From positions 1,187,501 to 1,251,500 of the forward strand of contig NZ_UGOA01000001.1 in assembly GCF_900452385.1 (NCBI RefSeq): 64,000 nucleotides of DNA, in the 5' to 3' direction. This DNA is from Legionella donaldsonii (lineage in GTDB: Bacteria > Pseudomonadota > Gammaproteobacteria > Legionellales > Legionellaceae). The translations under genes were made by a program, and so were the position numbers. Numbering within the stretch: position 1 is the stretch's first letter; every line of letters starts with the position of its first letter. Positions 9,320 through 19,800 of the stretch are shown piece by piece. Under the pieces are notes generated by a model. The model ran no database searches, had not been told where the DNA came from, and saw only the letters and a program-made list of their open reading frames with translations.

Positions 9320-10333
9320 CTAGCAGTCAATTTGATCTAATAGTTCAATCTGTTCATTAAGATTCATAATCTGATTCTGCCAGTACACAGGCGTATTAAA
9401 CCATGGAAAACTCAAAGGGAATGCGGGATCAGCCCAGCGTTTTGCGAGCCATCCTGGATAATGCAACATGCGTAATGTACGTAATACCTCGATTAGATGA
9501 CGTTCACGCGGGTTAAAATCATGAAACTCACAATAACCCTGTAAAATCTTTGTCAGTTGCATATCCATTTGCTGGGGTTCACCTGAAAGCAACATCCAAA
9601 TATCCTGTATCGCAGGACCCATGAGGCAATCGTCAAAGTCCACAATATGAGGCCCGGATTCGCTCCATAACACATTTCCTGCATGGCAATCGCCATGCAA
9701 GCGGATTTGAGCAACTGGACCTATGCTGTTCAATATCTGATTGATTTTTTGTAAGGCTGTTTCGACTGTGTTACAAAAATTAGGTTTTAAATAATCCGGA
9801 ATAAAGTCTTGTTCAATGAGAAATTCATAGGGGTCATGGCCGTAACTTTGACTAGTTAATTGGATGCGATGTCGAAATCTTTGACACGCCCCGACTCGAT
9901 GTAATCGCCCCAGAAAGCGCCCCATCCATTCCAATTGCTCGCTATTATCCAATTCCAGTGCGCGGCCGCCACGTCTGGGAAAGAGTGCGAATTTGAAATC
10001 ATCATGATGGTGTAAGGTTTGATTATTTATAATTAAGGGAGCAACGATGGGAATTTCCTGTTCTGCTAATTCAAGTGCGAACTGATGCTCCTCTAAAATA
10101 GCGGCCGAACTCCAGCGATGAGGCCTATAAAATTTAGCGATGAGAGGTTCAGCATCTTCTATCCCTATTTGATAAACGCGGTTTTCGTAGCTATTGAGCG
10201 CGAGTAGGCTGCCTGTGCAAATAAAGCCCAGGCTTTCAAGTGCATCTAAAATGACATGAGGATCAAGTCGCTCATAAGGTGTTTGATTGTTGTGATTCAA
10301 ATGGGGATCCAGAGGGTAAGCAGGTGAGTGCAT
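9320..10333 (-). CDS. srkA: Stress response serine/threonine kinase SrkA (YihE family)
   Basis: 337 residues from the ATG at 10333; a TTG at 10354 would add seven residues, but the ATG fits family N-termini better. The protein belongs to the APH/choline-kinase-like fold. Visible motifs are LNSYENRVYQIG (nucleotide loop region), LIAKFYRPHRWS with the ATP-binding Lys, the catalytic HGDCHAGNVLW and the metal-binding IVDFDDC. E. coli SrkA (YihE) phosphorylates proteins and protects from stress-induced death. E. coli srkA sits next to dsbA; that gene is not present here. It is transcribed alone and diverges from the secreted protein at 10678. Confidence 0.9.
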   Translation of the reverse strand: MHSPAYPLDPHLNHNNQTPYERLDPHVILDALESLGFICTGSLLALNSYENRVYQIGIEDAEPLIAKFYRPHRWSSAAILEEHQFALELAEQEIPIVAPLIINNQTLHHHDDFKFALFPRRGGRALELDNSEQLEWMGRFLGRLHRVGACQRFRHRIQLTSQSYGHDPYEFLIEQDFIPDYLKPNFCNTVETALQKINQILNSIGPVAQIRLHGDCHAGNVLWSESGPHIVDFDDCLMGPAIQDIWMLLSGEPQQMDMQLTKILQGYCEFHDFNPRERHLIEVLRTLRMLHYPGWLAKRWADPAFPLSFPWFNTPVYWQNQIMNLNEQIELLDQIDC

Positions 10334-10515
10334 TATACCGATTGTTTGCAGCAAACGTAGGTTTATAGACTAGAAGACAGGTCTTTCTTTTTATGAAGGG
10401 TTTGGGGGGCAAGTTCTTGAGCTAAGTGATTTGAGTGCATTGGCAGATCCGATTGGTGGGAAACGGTCTATAGCCATTGCTCAACAGAGGCATAACCCCC
10501 CTAAAATCCAAATAA

Positions 10516-10656
10516 TTACAGCCTGTTTATTGATTGTCGATAAAAAAGCACTCCTGTCATTGAAATATGAACTAGAAATGAAACTGTTAGGGACGATCCG
10601 ATTGCTAATTGAATGGCTTTATTAATAAACTCTAAATTCGAATTATTCCATTTCAT
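10516..10656 (-). CDS. Possible small single-pass membrane protein
   Basis: A 46-codon reading frame from ATG at 10656 inside the 320-bp divergent gap. It has a short polar N-terminus followed by a hydrophobic helix of about 20 residues (QLAIGSSLTVSFLVHISMTG) and a basic tail. No convincing Shine-Dalgarno sequence precedes it, and any promoter would have to lie within the start of the divergent gene at 10678. I do not recognise it; it may be chance. Confidence 0.25.
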   Translation of the reverse strand: MKWNNSNLEFINKAIQLAIGSSLTVSFLVHISMTGVLFYRQSINRL

Positions 10657-10677
10657 TGCCCCAGGAAGATAAGCATT

Positions 10678-12381
10678 ATGCGTAAAATAACAACACTCCT
10701 GTTTTGCCTCCTGTATTCTTTTTCTCTTTATGCTGCTTGGGAACCCCGTATTGAACAAGTAAAGCACCATTTTGTTCCTGAATTGAGTAACCAGGTATTT
10801 CGTGATCAAATTATTAAATTTATTCGGGCAGCAGCCATAGCACAAAACACAGAAACGTCACAATCTAAACTGAATGATTTGGATGCCACCTGGAGTAACC
10901 CTTACCAAAAAATGGATTGGAGTGTAAAAATTACTGTATACCATCAAGGAAACATGGTGGGAAAGGGGTGTGCTAATGGAGCGCGGTTAACCGATACGTT
11001 AAAGAAGGCGACGGCTTTGGCACTGGGTCACCAAGCTGCTGATAAATTGACCTCAGATCAACTTAAGCAATACCGTTTTAAAGTTGATTTTGATTATTAT
11101 CCAGCAAAAATTTATTCCTTTATTGAATACAATGATCAGGGACTTGAGTTGGTTGGCAGCCGTGTTGCAGTGAGACGGTTAGATACCAAGGTGGTTGCGC
11201 AGCAAATAAAAAACAGTGAACACTATTTGTTAGAAACAATGCATCCACAATTGCATGGTTTTTTTAAGTTTTATGATGCACATGACGACAAACAAGAAAG
11301 TTTATTGCGGACCATTTATTCTTCATCCAGTTTATATACGCTGTTGAAACTTTATGCTTTAAACAAAAATCCACAGCTACAGCAGAAATTTAAATCCATC
11401 GCTGATTTTATTCTATCGAATCAGGTCACGGAGGGGCCTAATGCCGGTGGTTTTTATTATGGTTTTGATCCCAATACGAATCAGAAAACCTGTGTGGTTG
11501 TCGTGGGCACGACTTCGAAAACCATTTTTACCTTGTTGGAGCTTGCTCAGCTCTACCACGATGAACCAAAGTATTTACAGTCAGCCAAAAAAGCAGGGGA
11601 TTGGTTGTTGACGATGGTAGAACAGGATGGCAGGGTAAAACCAATTGCTCGCTGTGATCACGGTGGTTGGCAATATAATGAAAAACAATCATTTCTGTAT
11701 TCTGGGCAAGTCTTATCTGCTTTATCGAGACTTTACGCAGTGACACAAGATAAACGTTACTATCAGGGAGCAGCCAGGATTGCCAATCGTTTTGTCGATT
11801 TGGTGAAGACTCAAGGCCCTTTAGTCGGTGATAATTATCGCCCGGCAAATTCTATCTCTACAAGTTGGGTGATGATGTCTTTGATTGATTTTGCCAAGGT
11901 AGATAATGCCCTTATTTACCGGGATACGATCCAACATGTTGGCAGCAAAATTCTATCTCGCCAGATTACTAATAGGGATGATCTCTATAATAACGGCCGC
12001 TATCTCGATGCGATGTCAGCCAGTGGGAATGGCTGGATTAATGAAGTCATGGGCGTGTTTTACGAGTTTTGTAACTCAAATCATTTGGCGAATTGCCAAC
12101 AGTATAAACAGGCTATTATTTTATCAAGTCGTTGGTTATTACAAAATGCTTACACCAAGGAAAACACTTACAATGTGAAAAATCCTGCCCGAGCGATAGG
12201 CGGTTTTATTACCAACTTTAGAACACAAACAGTTCGTACCGATGCTGTTTGTCATGGGGTCAATAGCCTAATCAGCTTATTGGCAATTGCAGGGCCGCAA
12301 GAACAGATTTTACTGGAGTTGCCTGAGCGGCCGTTGTCGGAGGTATTGCCTTTATTACGTAATGGTAATGGGTTTATGTAA
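10678..12381 (+). CDS. Secreted protein with alpha/alpha-toroid-like helical domain, function unknown
   Basis: 567 residues. A clear signal peptide (MRKITTLLFCLLYSFSLYAA) predicts export. The first ~180 residues form an alpha/beta-looking domain that includes MVGKGCANGARL. From about residue 210 onward the sequence has repeated paired helices (LYTLLKLYALNKNPQLQQKF, TIFTLLELAQLYHDEPKYLQ, VLSALSRLYAVTQDKRYYQG). This pattern is typical of six-hairpin glycosidases and related toroids such as glucuronyl epimerase-like proteins. Conserved-looking polar loops include NAGGFYYGFD, CDHGGWQYNE and GNGWINEVMG. A carbohydrate-active role in the periplasm or outside the cell is inference. The gene is single, divergent from srkA and convergent with ybdK. 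Confidence 0.6.
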   Translation: MRKITTLLFCLLYSFSLYAAWEPRIEQVKHHFVPELSNQVFRDQIIKFIRAAAIAQNTETSQSKLNDLDATWSNPYQKMDWSVKITVYHQGNMVGKGCANGARLTDTLKKATALALGHQAADKLTSDQLKQYRFKVDFDYYPAKIYSFIEYNDQGLELVGSRVAVRRLDTKVVAQQIKNSEHYLLETMHPQLHGFFKFYDAHDDKQESLLRTIYSSSSLYTLLKLYALNKNPQLQQKFKSIADFILSNQVTEGPNAGGFYYGFDPNTNQKTCVVVVGTTSKTIFTLLELAQLYHDEPKYLQSAKKAGDWLLTMVEQDGRVKPIARCDHGGWQYNEKQSFLYSGQVLSALSRLYAVTQDKRYYQGAARIANRFVDLVKTQGPLVGDNYRPANSISTSWVMMSLIDFAKVDNALIYRDTIQHVGSKILSRQITNRDDLYNNGRYLDAMSASGNGWINEVMGVFYEFCNSNHLANCQQYKQAIILSSRWLLQNAYTKENTYNVKNPARAIGGFITNFRTQTVRTDAVCHGVNSLISLLAIAGPQEQILLELPERPLSEVLPLLRNGNGFM

Positions 12382-12452
12382 TTAGGGAATGATTAATCGG
12401 GTGGTGCGAGTCAGCATTCACGGGGTATGTTATGTTAAAAGCCAAGGCCGCT

Positions 12453-13661
12453 TTAATAAAGCGGCTCCTGCTGTAAAAATTCATTGACATTGTGTTTGAC
12501 GACTTCTTTAAAGCAATTCGTCTGCGCAAACACGTTTCTTTGCCGTTCAGAACTGGTGCCACGAGTTAGAATGGTTTGCAAGGTTGAAAAATAATGCTGG
12601 TAATGAAGCTGTTTAATATAAGGTTGTAGTTTTTCAATCCATTCTTCCAAGTCATCTCTCATTAACTTTATTTTGCCATCGGTATTCATGACCAATTCGG
12701 CATCCAAGCCATATCGAATGGCTCGCCATTTATTTTCCCGTGATAGCCAGTAAGGTGGATAGGCTACTGATTCAAGCCAACTACCATTATCACTAAACCA
12801 GTGAGCGAGAGTGTGGATAAAAGCAACAATGGCAAGCGTTTCAGACAGCGTGGCTGCGCCATCACAAACTCGAATTTCCAGCGTGCCAAAGCCAGGGCTT
12901 GGTCGCAGATCCCACCATAAATCTTTCAGTGATTTTATCGAGCCACAGGATTTTAGTGTCTTGTAAAGATGTTCGAAATCTTGCCATTTTCGCACCTGAT
13001 AAGGTTGTCCAGCCGTTGGCAATGATTCATAAGTAGTCGGTCGGCAAGATGATAATCCGGTATCAATCCCTTGCCAAAAAGGGGAGCTTGAAGAGAGTGC
13101 TAGCAAGTGAGGTAAAAAATACATAAAAAAATTATTAAAACGAATGCAATCTTCGCCACTGGACATACCCAAATGGACGTGTAAACCAAAAACACTCATG
13201 CGACGGGTAAGCCACTGGTTGCGATCGATTAACTCTTGATAGCGAGCAGTCGGAGAAATTATCCAGTCGGAATATTTGGAGAAAGGGTGGGAACCTGTAG
13301 TTGCAAGTAAAAGGTTTAGTTCTCTCGCGACAGGTTGTAAGTCAGTTATTGTTTGGTAGAGATCATCTTCAACCTGCTGTACGGAATGGCATTTATCCGT
13401 GTTAATTTCTATGGTGCTCAAATAAAATTCCGGTTTCACTTTTTCCAGGGGGGTAGTGGCTTCTAATACCTCTTCTGCACGTGAGCATAAATTATAATTG
13501 GTGGCGTCAATGAGTTGTAATTCAACTTCTACTCCTAAAGTAAGAATACCATTGCTGCGAAAATAAATTTCGTTTTCTTCCGCCGAGGCTAACGTGGTTG
13601 GTGAAGCAGGAAATTCGAACTCGGGAAATGTTAATAAGGATTCATAGCGTTGATTTTTCAT
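12453..13661 (-). CDS. ybdK: YbdK-type carboxylate-amine ligase (GCS2 family)
   Basis: 402 residues. GCS2-family proteins such as E. coli YbdK have weak glutamate-cysteine ligase activity; the physiological substrate is uncertain. Features seen are LGVEVELQLID at about 42 with the metal-binding acidic residues, the Asn/Thr/Asp segment IEINTDKC, the HVHLGM motif near residue 165, and RPSPGFGTLEIRVCDGA near 255. The length is a little above E. coli YbdK (372). It is convergent with the secreted protein, and its start faces the marR regulatory region about 260 bp away. The symbol denotes family resemblance rather than proven function. Confidence 0.85.
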   Translation of the reverse strand: MKNQRYESLLTFPEFEFPASPTTLASAEENEIYFRSNGILTLGVEVELQLIDATNYNLCSRAEEVLEATTPLEKVKPEFYLSTIEINTDKCHSVQQVEDDLYQTITDLQPVARELNLLLATTGSHPFSKYSDWIISPTARYQELIDRNQWLTRRMSVFGLHVHLGMSSGEDCIRFNNFFMYFLPHLLALSSSSPFWQGIDTGLSSCRPTTYESLPTAGQPYQVRKWQDFEHLYKTLKSCGSIKSLKDLWWDLRPSPGFGTLEIRVCDGAATLSETLAIVAFIHTLAHWFSDNGSWLESVAYPPYWLSRENKWRAIRYGLDAELVMNTDGKIKLMRDDLEEWIEKLQPYIKQLHYQHYFSTLQTILTRGTSSERQRNVFAQTNCFKEVVKHNVNEFLQQEPLY

Positions 13662-13838
13662 CAGTTAATCCTTCTTTTTTATTATTAATTATTTTGATTT
13701 AAAACAACCAGGGATCATGAATTTTTCAATTCAGATTTGTTAGGGACAACTTGTCTGTCCTTACTATATTTACAAAGGCTCCTACAGTTGTATGGAATAG
13801 TTGAGTACAATAGATGTTCTATTAAAAATCTATAACTG

Positions 13839-13898
13839 TTGAAATGATTAGTACACAAACTATTTTTTCATACTAATAGTTTAGGCGGCTCATTTCAA
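13839..13898 (+). promoter_or_regulatory. Nested perfect inverted repeats upstream of marR-type gene
   Basis: Outer arms TTGAAATGA (13839-13847) and TCATTTCAA (13890-13898) are a perfect 9-bp inverted repeat. Inner arms AAACTATT (13857-13864) and AATAGTTT (13875-13882) are a perfect 8-bp inverted repeat. The structure ends 26 bp before the regulator's ATG. MarR proteins bind short AT-rich palindromes and usually autoregulate, so the inner pair is a candidate operator; alternatively the pair folds as a hairpin in the 5' leader. Confidence 0.45.
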
Positions 13899-13924
13899 CC
13901 CTGGGTTACTTAGAAGACTTATTC

Positions 13925-14404
13925 ATGAACAATTTTGATAATAATGCATTAGAAAAAATTCAGGTCGATGCACAATCTGAGCAGCGATCAAAAATGATCA
14001 TGCTTGCCTTGCGTAAAGTGATGCAACAGATGGATCATCACTCCAGACGTTTAAATAAATGTTATGGGCTTACTGTACCTCAAATTATATGTCTGTATGA
14101 GATTTATGAAAAAGGCATCATGACGCTTTCAGCGCTGTCAAAGAGAGTTTACTTATCTACCAGTACGTTGGTGGGTGTTATCGATCGTTTGGAAGAAAAG
14201 GGTTTTGTTAATCGCACTAGAGATTCGAAGGATCGCCGTATTATTTTTATCGATATCACCAATAAAGGAAAAGAATTTGTTTGTTCTTCCCCCTATCTTC
14301 TCCATAATCGCCTGAATGAAAATTTACAGACTTTAGCTAAGGAGGAGCAAATAGCGCTGGCTAATTCTGTGGATTTATTAGTTAATATATTGAAAGAATT
14401 ATAA
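13925..14404 (+). CDS. MarR family transcriptional regulator
   Basis: 159 residues with a winged helix-turn-helix: dimerisation helix (1-45), LTVPQIICLYEIYEKG, then the HTH ITLSALSKRVYLSTSTLVGVIDRLEEKGFV-like region (about residues 60-95). The wing holds the family hallmark RDSKDRRIIFIDIT. MarR proteins are homodimeric repressors or activators that respond to small ligands or oxidants. No obvious co-transcribed target follows; the next gene is convergent. The divergent neighbour ybdK is a possible target (inference). See the nested inverted repeats upstream for likely autoregulation. Confidence 0.9.
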   Translation: MNNFDNNALEKIQVDAQSEQRSKMIMLALRKVMQQMDHHSRRLNKCYGLTVPQIICLYEIYEKGIMTLSALSKRVYLSTSTLVGVIDRLEEKGFVNRTRDSKDRRIIFIDITNKGKEFVCSSPYLLHNRLNENLQTLAKEEQIALANSVDLLVNILKEL

Positions 14405-14465
14405 GTATCGACTGAGGCCAGGGTAATCAAAATCGCTCTCGTTTGTTGACTGAATAAGCAGTTAG

Positions 14466-16682
14466 TTAACTTGAAGAAGCGATATAAACTAATGACTCAA
14501 ATTGATTTGCAGATAATGGTTCACTAAATAGAAACCCTTGTCCATAATGACATCCATGGTCTATTAGGAATTTTAATTGACTCTCTGTGGTGATTCCTTC
14601 CGCGATCACTTTTTTTTGTAGTTTTTTGGCCAGCTGGATAATGATTTCAATAATGATTGCAGAATTACTTTCATGCTCAATATTCATCACAAATGATTTA
14701 TCAATCTTTAAGGTGCTAATCGGTAAGTTTTTCAAACGCGTTAACGAGGAATGCCCTGTGCCAAAATCATCAAGTGCCAGGTTAAGGCCATTTTTCTCTA
14801 AAGCGATTATGTTTTTTTCAACACCCACTCGATTTTCTAATAAAGCAGTTTCAGTTAATTCCAGGTTTAGTAGGTTTGGATTAATGTGATGTTTTCTTAA
14901 AGTAGACTTTATTTTCCTTATAAAATTGGAATGGGATAATTGAATCGGAGATACGTTGATCGAAAATTGCAGGGGCTTTTGATATTTATGATTCCAAATT
15001 TCAATTTGCTTACAAGCGTTTTCTAATACCCAGTTACCCAGAGGAATCATCATTCCCAGTTTTTCTGCAATACTAATGAATTCTTGGGGGATAATTTTTC
15101 CCAAAACCTTATTTTTCCAACGCAAAAGCACTTCACCTCCAATGATTTTTTGGGTCAGTAAATGATAGATAGGTTGATAGCTAAGATAAAATTCATTTTT
15201 CTTAAGGGCGACGCGTAACTGAGTTGCTATCTCCAACTCATGGGAATATATTTTCGATAAATTTTTTGTATAGAATGTATAGGTATTTTTACCTGATGTT
15301 TTAGCGCGATACATGGCAGTATCAGCATTTTTTAATAGGTCATGATACGTAGTGCCATCCGATGGATAGATAGCAATACCGATACTGGCTCCAGTATAAA
15401 GTTGTTTGCCCTTGATACGGAATGGTCTATTCAAGATAGTAATTAATTTATGTGCTACCAGATTAGCTTCATTTTGTGAATTAATTTCTGTAAGAATGAT
15501 CCCAAATTCGTCGCCACCTAATCGGGCACAATAATCACTCATTCGTATCGATTTTTTTAAGCGTATGGCAACTGCTTTAATTAACGCATCTCCCACATCA
15601 TGTCCTATCGAATCATTAACGGATTTAAAGTTGTCTAAGTCTAGATATAGCAGAGTAAATTTATAATCATAGCGTTTGGCATTTTCTATCATTTTATTGG
15701 TGGTTTCTTCAAACGCCCGTCTATTCAGTAAAAAAGTGAGAGGGTCATAGGTCGATAGCTGTTCAAATTTCTCTTTCTGCTGTCGTAATTCTTTTTGACT
15801 TTCAAGTGCGAAATCATAACTAGAAAGATAACTTAATATCAGTGCGAAAAAGGGAATTAAATAGATTAATAATTGTATTAATAGCGCACTAAGATAAACG
15901 GTATCGTAAATATGCGTTGAACCAAAGATCATATAGCAAGATATAACAATTTGAGCGATAGCAATATAAAAAATAGAATGAGTTAATAGAGAGAGTTTTT
16001 TCTTAATGAGTCGGGGATAAATAGCGAAAATCAAATACAGATAGAGACATAAATTGATTAAACCAAATGGGTGTATAACAGTATTTTCTGAATGGATAAT
16101 TTCAGGCAGTCTTTCTACTTCTTTAAGCCAATGCATACAGTAATAATTACTGGCAAGAATAAATAGGCTTGTTAAAATTAATAAAATTAATACTAAATAT
16201 CGTTGCTTTAATTTTTTTAATAAGCAACCGCTTAAACCTACTAGTAATAATATTCCTGCGCAAATATTTGAAAGAACCCAAACATAGGCATGTAAATTTT
16301 CAACGTTTTTACTTAATGGGGATACCCATTCGTTAGCCAGGGTAAATGCAGTATTGAAGTAGGCTGCAAATAAATAAGCGAAACCTAGACTAAGCGCTAC
16401 ATTATCTTTTGTTAATTGATAATGGGTGAATGCCAGTAAGGTGATGAGGGTCGCAATAATTGAAATAGACCAATAATAGAGAGCATGATAAATAATGATT
16501 GATTGACTCGACCAGTCAGGAACTGCTAATTTAAAGCCAAATAATATCCCCAATGTCGGTAATATAATTACCATTAGGATAATGATTACAAACAATTTAG
16601 GCATTGTTACTAATATGCCATTATTATATGAATTCTTAGTCATCCAATAACTCGAATATATCCATACCTTCGTGTTGATCAA
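14466..16682 (-). CDS. Membrane-bound GGDEF-EAL cyclic di-GMP protein
   Basis: 738 residues from a TTG at 16682. The true start may be a later ATG (residue 14 or 27), because no good ribosome site is seen. About eight hydrophobic segments fill the first ~290 residues, followed by a short coiled coil (SQKELRQQKEKFEQL). The GGDEF domain is intact, with RLGGDEFGII near residue 387, so cyclase activity is likely. The EAL domain near residue 516 deviates: EVL replaces EAL in GGEVLLRW, and AEGITTESQ replaces the usual AEGVET. ELTETALL and DDFGTGHSS are kept. Phosphodiesterase activity is therefore uncertain. The gene is monocistronic and convergent with marR. Confidence 0.88.
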   Translation of the reverse strand: MINTKVWIYSSYWMTKNSYNNGILVTMPKLFVIIILMVIILPTLGILFGFKLAVPDWSSQSIIIYHALYYWSISIIATLITLLAFTHYQLTKDNVALSLGFAYLFAAYFNTAFTLANEWVSPLSKNVENLHAYVWVLSNICAGILLLVGLSGCLLKKLKQRYLVLILLILTSLFILASNYYCMHWLKEVERLPEIIHSENTVIHPFGLINLCLYLYLIFAIYPRLIKKKLSLLTHSIFYIAIAQIVISCYMIFGSTHIYDTVYLSALLIQLLIYLIPFFALILSYLSSYDFALESQKELRQQKEKFEQLSTYDPLTFLLNRRAFEETTNKMIENAKRYDYKFTLLYLDLDNFKSVNDSIGHDVGDALIKAVAIRLKKSIRMSDYCARLGGDEFGIILTEINSQNEANLVAHKLITILNRPFRIKGKQLYTGASIGIAIYPSDGTTYHDLLKNADTAMYRAKTSGKNTYTFYTKNLSKIYSHELEIATQLRVALKKNEFYLSYQPIYHLLTQKIIGGEVLLRWKNKVLGKIIPQEFISIAEKLGMMIPLGNWVLENACKQIEIWNHKYQKPLQFSINVSPIQLSHSNFIRKIKSTLRKHHINPNLLNLELTETALLENRVGVEKNIIALEKNGLNLALDDFGTGHSSLTRLKNLPISTLKIDKSFVMNIEHESNSAIIIEIIIQLAKKLQKKVIAEGITTESQLKFLIDHGCHYGQGFLFSEPLSANQFESLVYIASSS

Positions 16683-16878
16683 ATTATTAAAATGATATTT
16701 AAATATAGATAATACTGCTATCTAAAACAACGCCTATTACCCCGGCAATCACTTTTTAGTCAGAAATGTATATATTTGACTACAAAGGCAGTCATTTATT
16801 AATCAGGAACTCCAATCCCTCTTCTTTTATAGTAGGCGTAGATTTTCCTGAGGTTCATTTAATGGGTAAGCACGGTTT

Positions 16879-19800
16879 TTATTCAATAGGTGACAGGGCT
16901 AAATGGCCAGTATAGTCCCATTGTACCCAATGACCGCTAGCCAGGTAATAGAGCCCGCATTTAATGGGTTCGCTCCTTAGTCTGGCCAAAAGACGAGCGT
17001 ACTCATTCACTTGTTGTTGGTGATTTTTTTGGGCTTCCATTTGTTCACTGCCAGTTTTGAAATCAATGATCCAACGACATCCTTGAGCGATAAAGGTTCT
17101 GTCAATAATTCTGGTGCTAACCGTTCCTTGTTCGCTAACCAGTAATTCGTATTCATTTTTTTCCTCTGCATGAGGTTGTATTAACCATTGGCCAATTGGA
17201 TCTTTAAACAAATGGGCTATTTGTTGTTGTAGTATTGCATAAACGTTGTCTTGTTCTGTCGGATCCAAACCTAAACTTTTAAGTTGATTCATGACAAGTG
17301 GCCAAGGTAGATTTTCATCGGTGCTTGGGTGGTGATCACAAATCCATTGCAGCAATTCGTGGGCAACTATTCCCAGTTGGCGTGCATTACTATCTGCTGG
17401 CAAAAGAGTCGTTGCCGGTATTTTGGAGAAAGATATCGATGGCAAGTCCGCATAGAAAGCGAAAGGCAGTCGATAAAGTTCGGGTAATTTTTCGGAAGGC
17501 ATAATCGGTTGCAATCTTTCTTCCTGAGTAAGAAATTCTTCGTGTTTTAGAAAGCTGCGAAAAGTTCCTTGGCTTTCTTTTTCACTATTATCAAAGAGGA
17601 AAAGTCTTTTTTTAGCCCGTGTAACTGCAACATAAAGTAAACGCTGTAATTCATAACTATTTTTTTCGCTATCCAGTTTACCCAGATAATCATAAAGCAA
17701 GCACTGTTCTCGATGCGCAGCTTTTATAGGGGAAACAAGTAATAGTTCGCCATGTTTTTTACTGGGTAATTTTAACCAGCGTAATAAAGGATTATCCTGG
17801 TTTCTTGCTTTAGAACCTAAGCCTGGCAAAATAACACAATCAAATTCCAGTCCTTTGGATTTATGAATAGTCATCACCTGTAAACGGGAAGGAGTGGTAC
17901 GTTGAGAATATAAGCGATTAAATTCGTTGTTAAAATAATCCCACTCAGGTAATTGACCGTTGGGAGTACACCGATCAATCAAGCGCCAGAATTGCTCCAG
18001 GTCGGCTTGCTCGGTGGCAGTTAAAATTTTATCGCCGTGTAGTTGTCGGAAAGACTGTGCTATCCAGCCAGAGAATGAGTGTTGATGGCGGCAAGCTAAA
18101 GCCTCTTGCAACACGGTATAAACAAAACGAGCCCGTGTACGTCCTTCCTCGCTAAGTCTAACGATGTGGTCTAACTGCGACAAAGCATGATAAATGGATT
18201 TTTTCTTATCAAAATTGGCCAGCAAATGAAGATCAGCCAAAGATAATCCGGCACAGGGACTTCTCAGTAATGCCAGCCAGGCTAGCCGATTCGCTGGTCT
18301 GAGCAAGGCTTGGGTTAATGACCAAAGATCGCGGAGATGAGGAAGCTTGGCTAATAGCTCAATCTCTACACCCTGAAAGCTAATTTGTTGTTCGCGCAAT
18401 AGCTGCATGATATCAGTGAGCTGGTTACGTGAACGCACCAGAATAGCAATGTCACTGTTGGGATTGGCCTCCAATTCGTCAACAATGCATTTAATTAAAG
18501 CGAGGGCTTCTTGCTGGCGATCTGGAAATTGCTGGGCTTTGACGTAACTGTTTCCATCAGCAGGCAGAACATTGGTTGATGGATGAAAGGAAACGGCCCC
18601 CGACTCCATATCATCGAGTTGGGGAAAAATAGTGCGGAATTGGTGATTGACCCAATCTACCAGGGTTGCGGTAGAGCGAAAATTACAACACAATTCCAAC
18701 GGTGTTAATTGGACAGGGCCTATTCCCTGTTGTTTTGCTTTGAGAAAAAGTCCCACTTCTGCTTGACGAAAACGGTAAATGGATTGCATGGGATCACCCA
18801 CTATAAAGAGAGTTTTACCATCATCAGGCTGCCAACCGTAGACTAATTTTGTCAGCAATTGAAACTGCTGAATAGAGGTATCTTGAAATTCATCGACTAA
18901 TAAATGGTGAATAGCGTTATCAAGAAAAAGTGTTAAATCTGTAGGATTTTCCTCATCACCGAGCGCAAGCAGAGCCTGCTGCGAAATGGCAGCAAAATCG
19001 ACCTCATTTTGTTCACTGAAGATCAAATGCAAATGCCCGACTAATATAGGAAGTAAAGTGAATAGCGCTTGCAATACCTCCCATTGTTCAGGGTCATAGT
19101 GAGGGGCAGGTAAGTGTTGTACTCGGACTAAGGCGTCAAGAAAATCAGGTGCATTCTCCAGTTGGCTGAGTATTGCCTTACTATTTTCTTTTAGATGATT
19201 ATAGAGCGCATCGTCGCAAATTCCACGTTTTAACCCGACATGATGATCAAAACTTTTTCTTAAATGACCTTGAGAGGTTAAAAGCAATGCAGCCAGATTG
19301 GCGACCAAGTCTCTATCTAATTGCGCGAAGCTATGCCAGTTACGGAGTGAATAGCGGGGGGAGTCCGGGTTTGTTTCAAGACTGGCGAATTGACGAACAA
19401 GCTGGCATAAATCGTCCTGGCAATTGACCGGTGTGCTTTGTTTAAAACGGGTTAACTCGTGCTGTTCAATAAAGAGAAGCATTTGCTCATAGTTTGTTTG
19501 ACTTTGATCACGAGCAGAGTATAAAGAGGCTAACCATTGATCTCGGTTAGCCAGTAATTCACTCAATAGTTCTAAAAATTTGTCTTGACGATTATCCAAA
19601 TGCTGTAACAAACATTTTAAGGGTTGATGTAAATTGATATCACTAAGTGCATGCGCGAAGCAGGCTCTTGCCGCAGCTTGATAATGGCGCTCCGGGTATT
19701 CACTGATTTGTGCATAGGGAACTTGTTTTTCTTGCAGAGGGATTGCCTGACAGAGAGTCTGACATAATGAATCAATAGTAATAATTCGTAAACGCCCTGG

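Noticed and set aside
10431-10625. 64-codon plus-strand ORF upstream of the secreted toroid protein
   Set aside because: TTG start without ribosome site; composition looks non-coding, although a gene fragment cannot be excluded.
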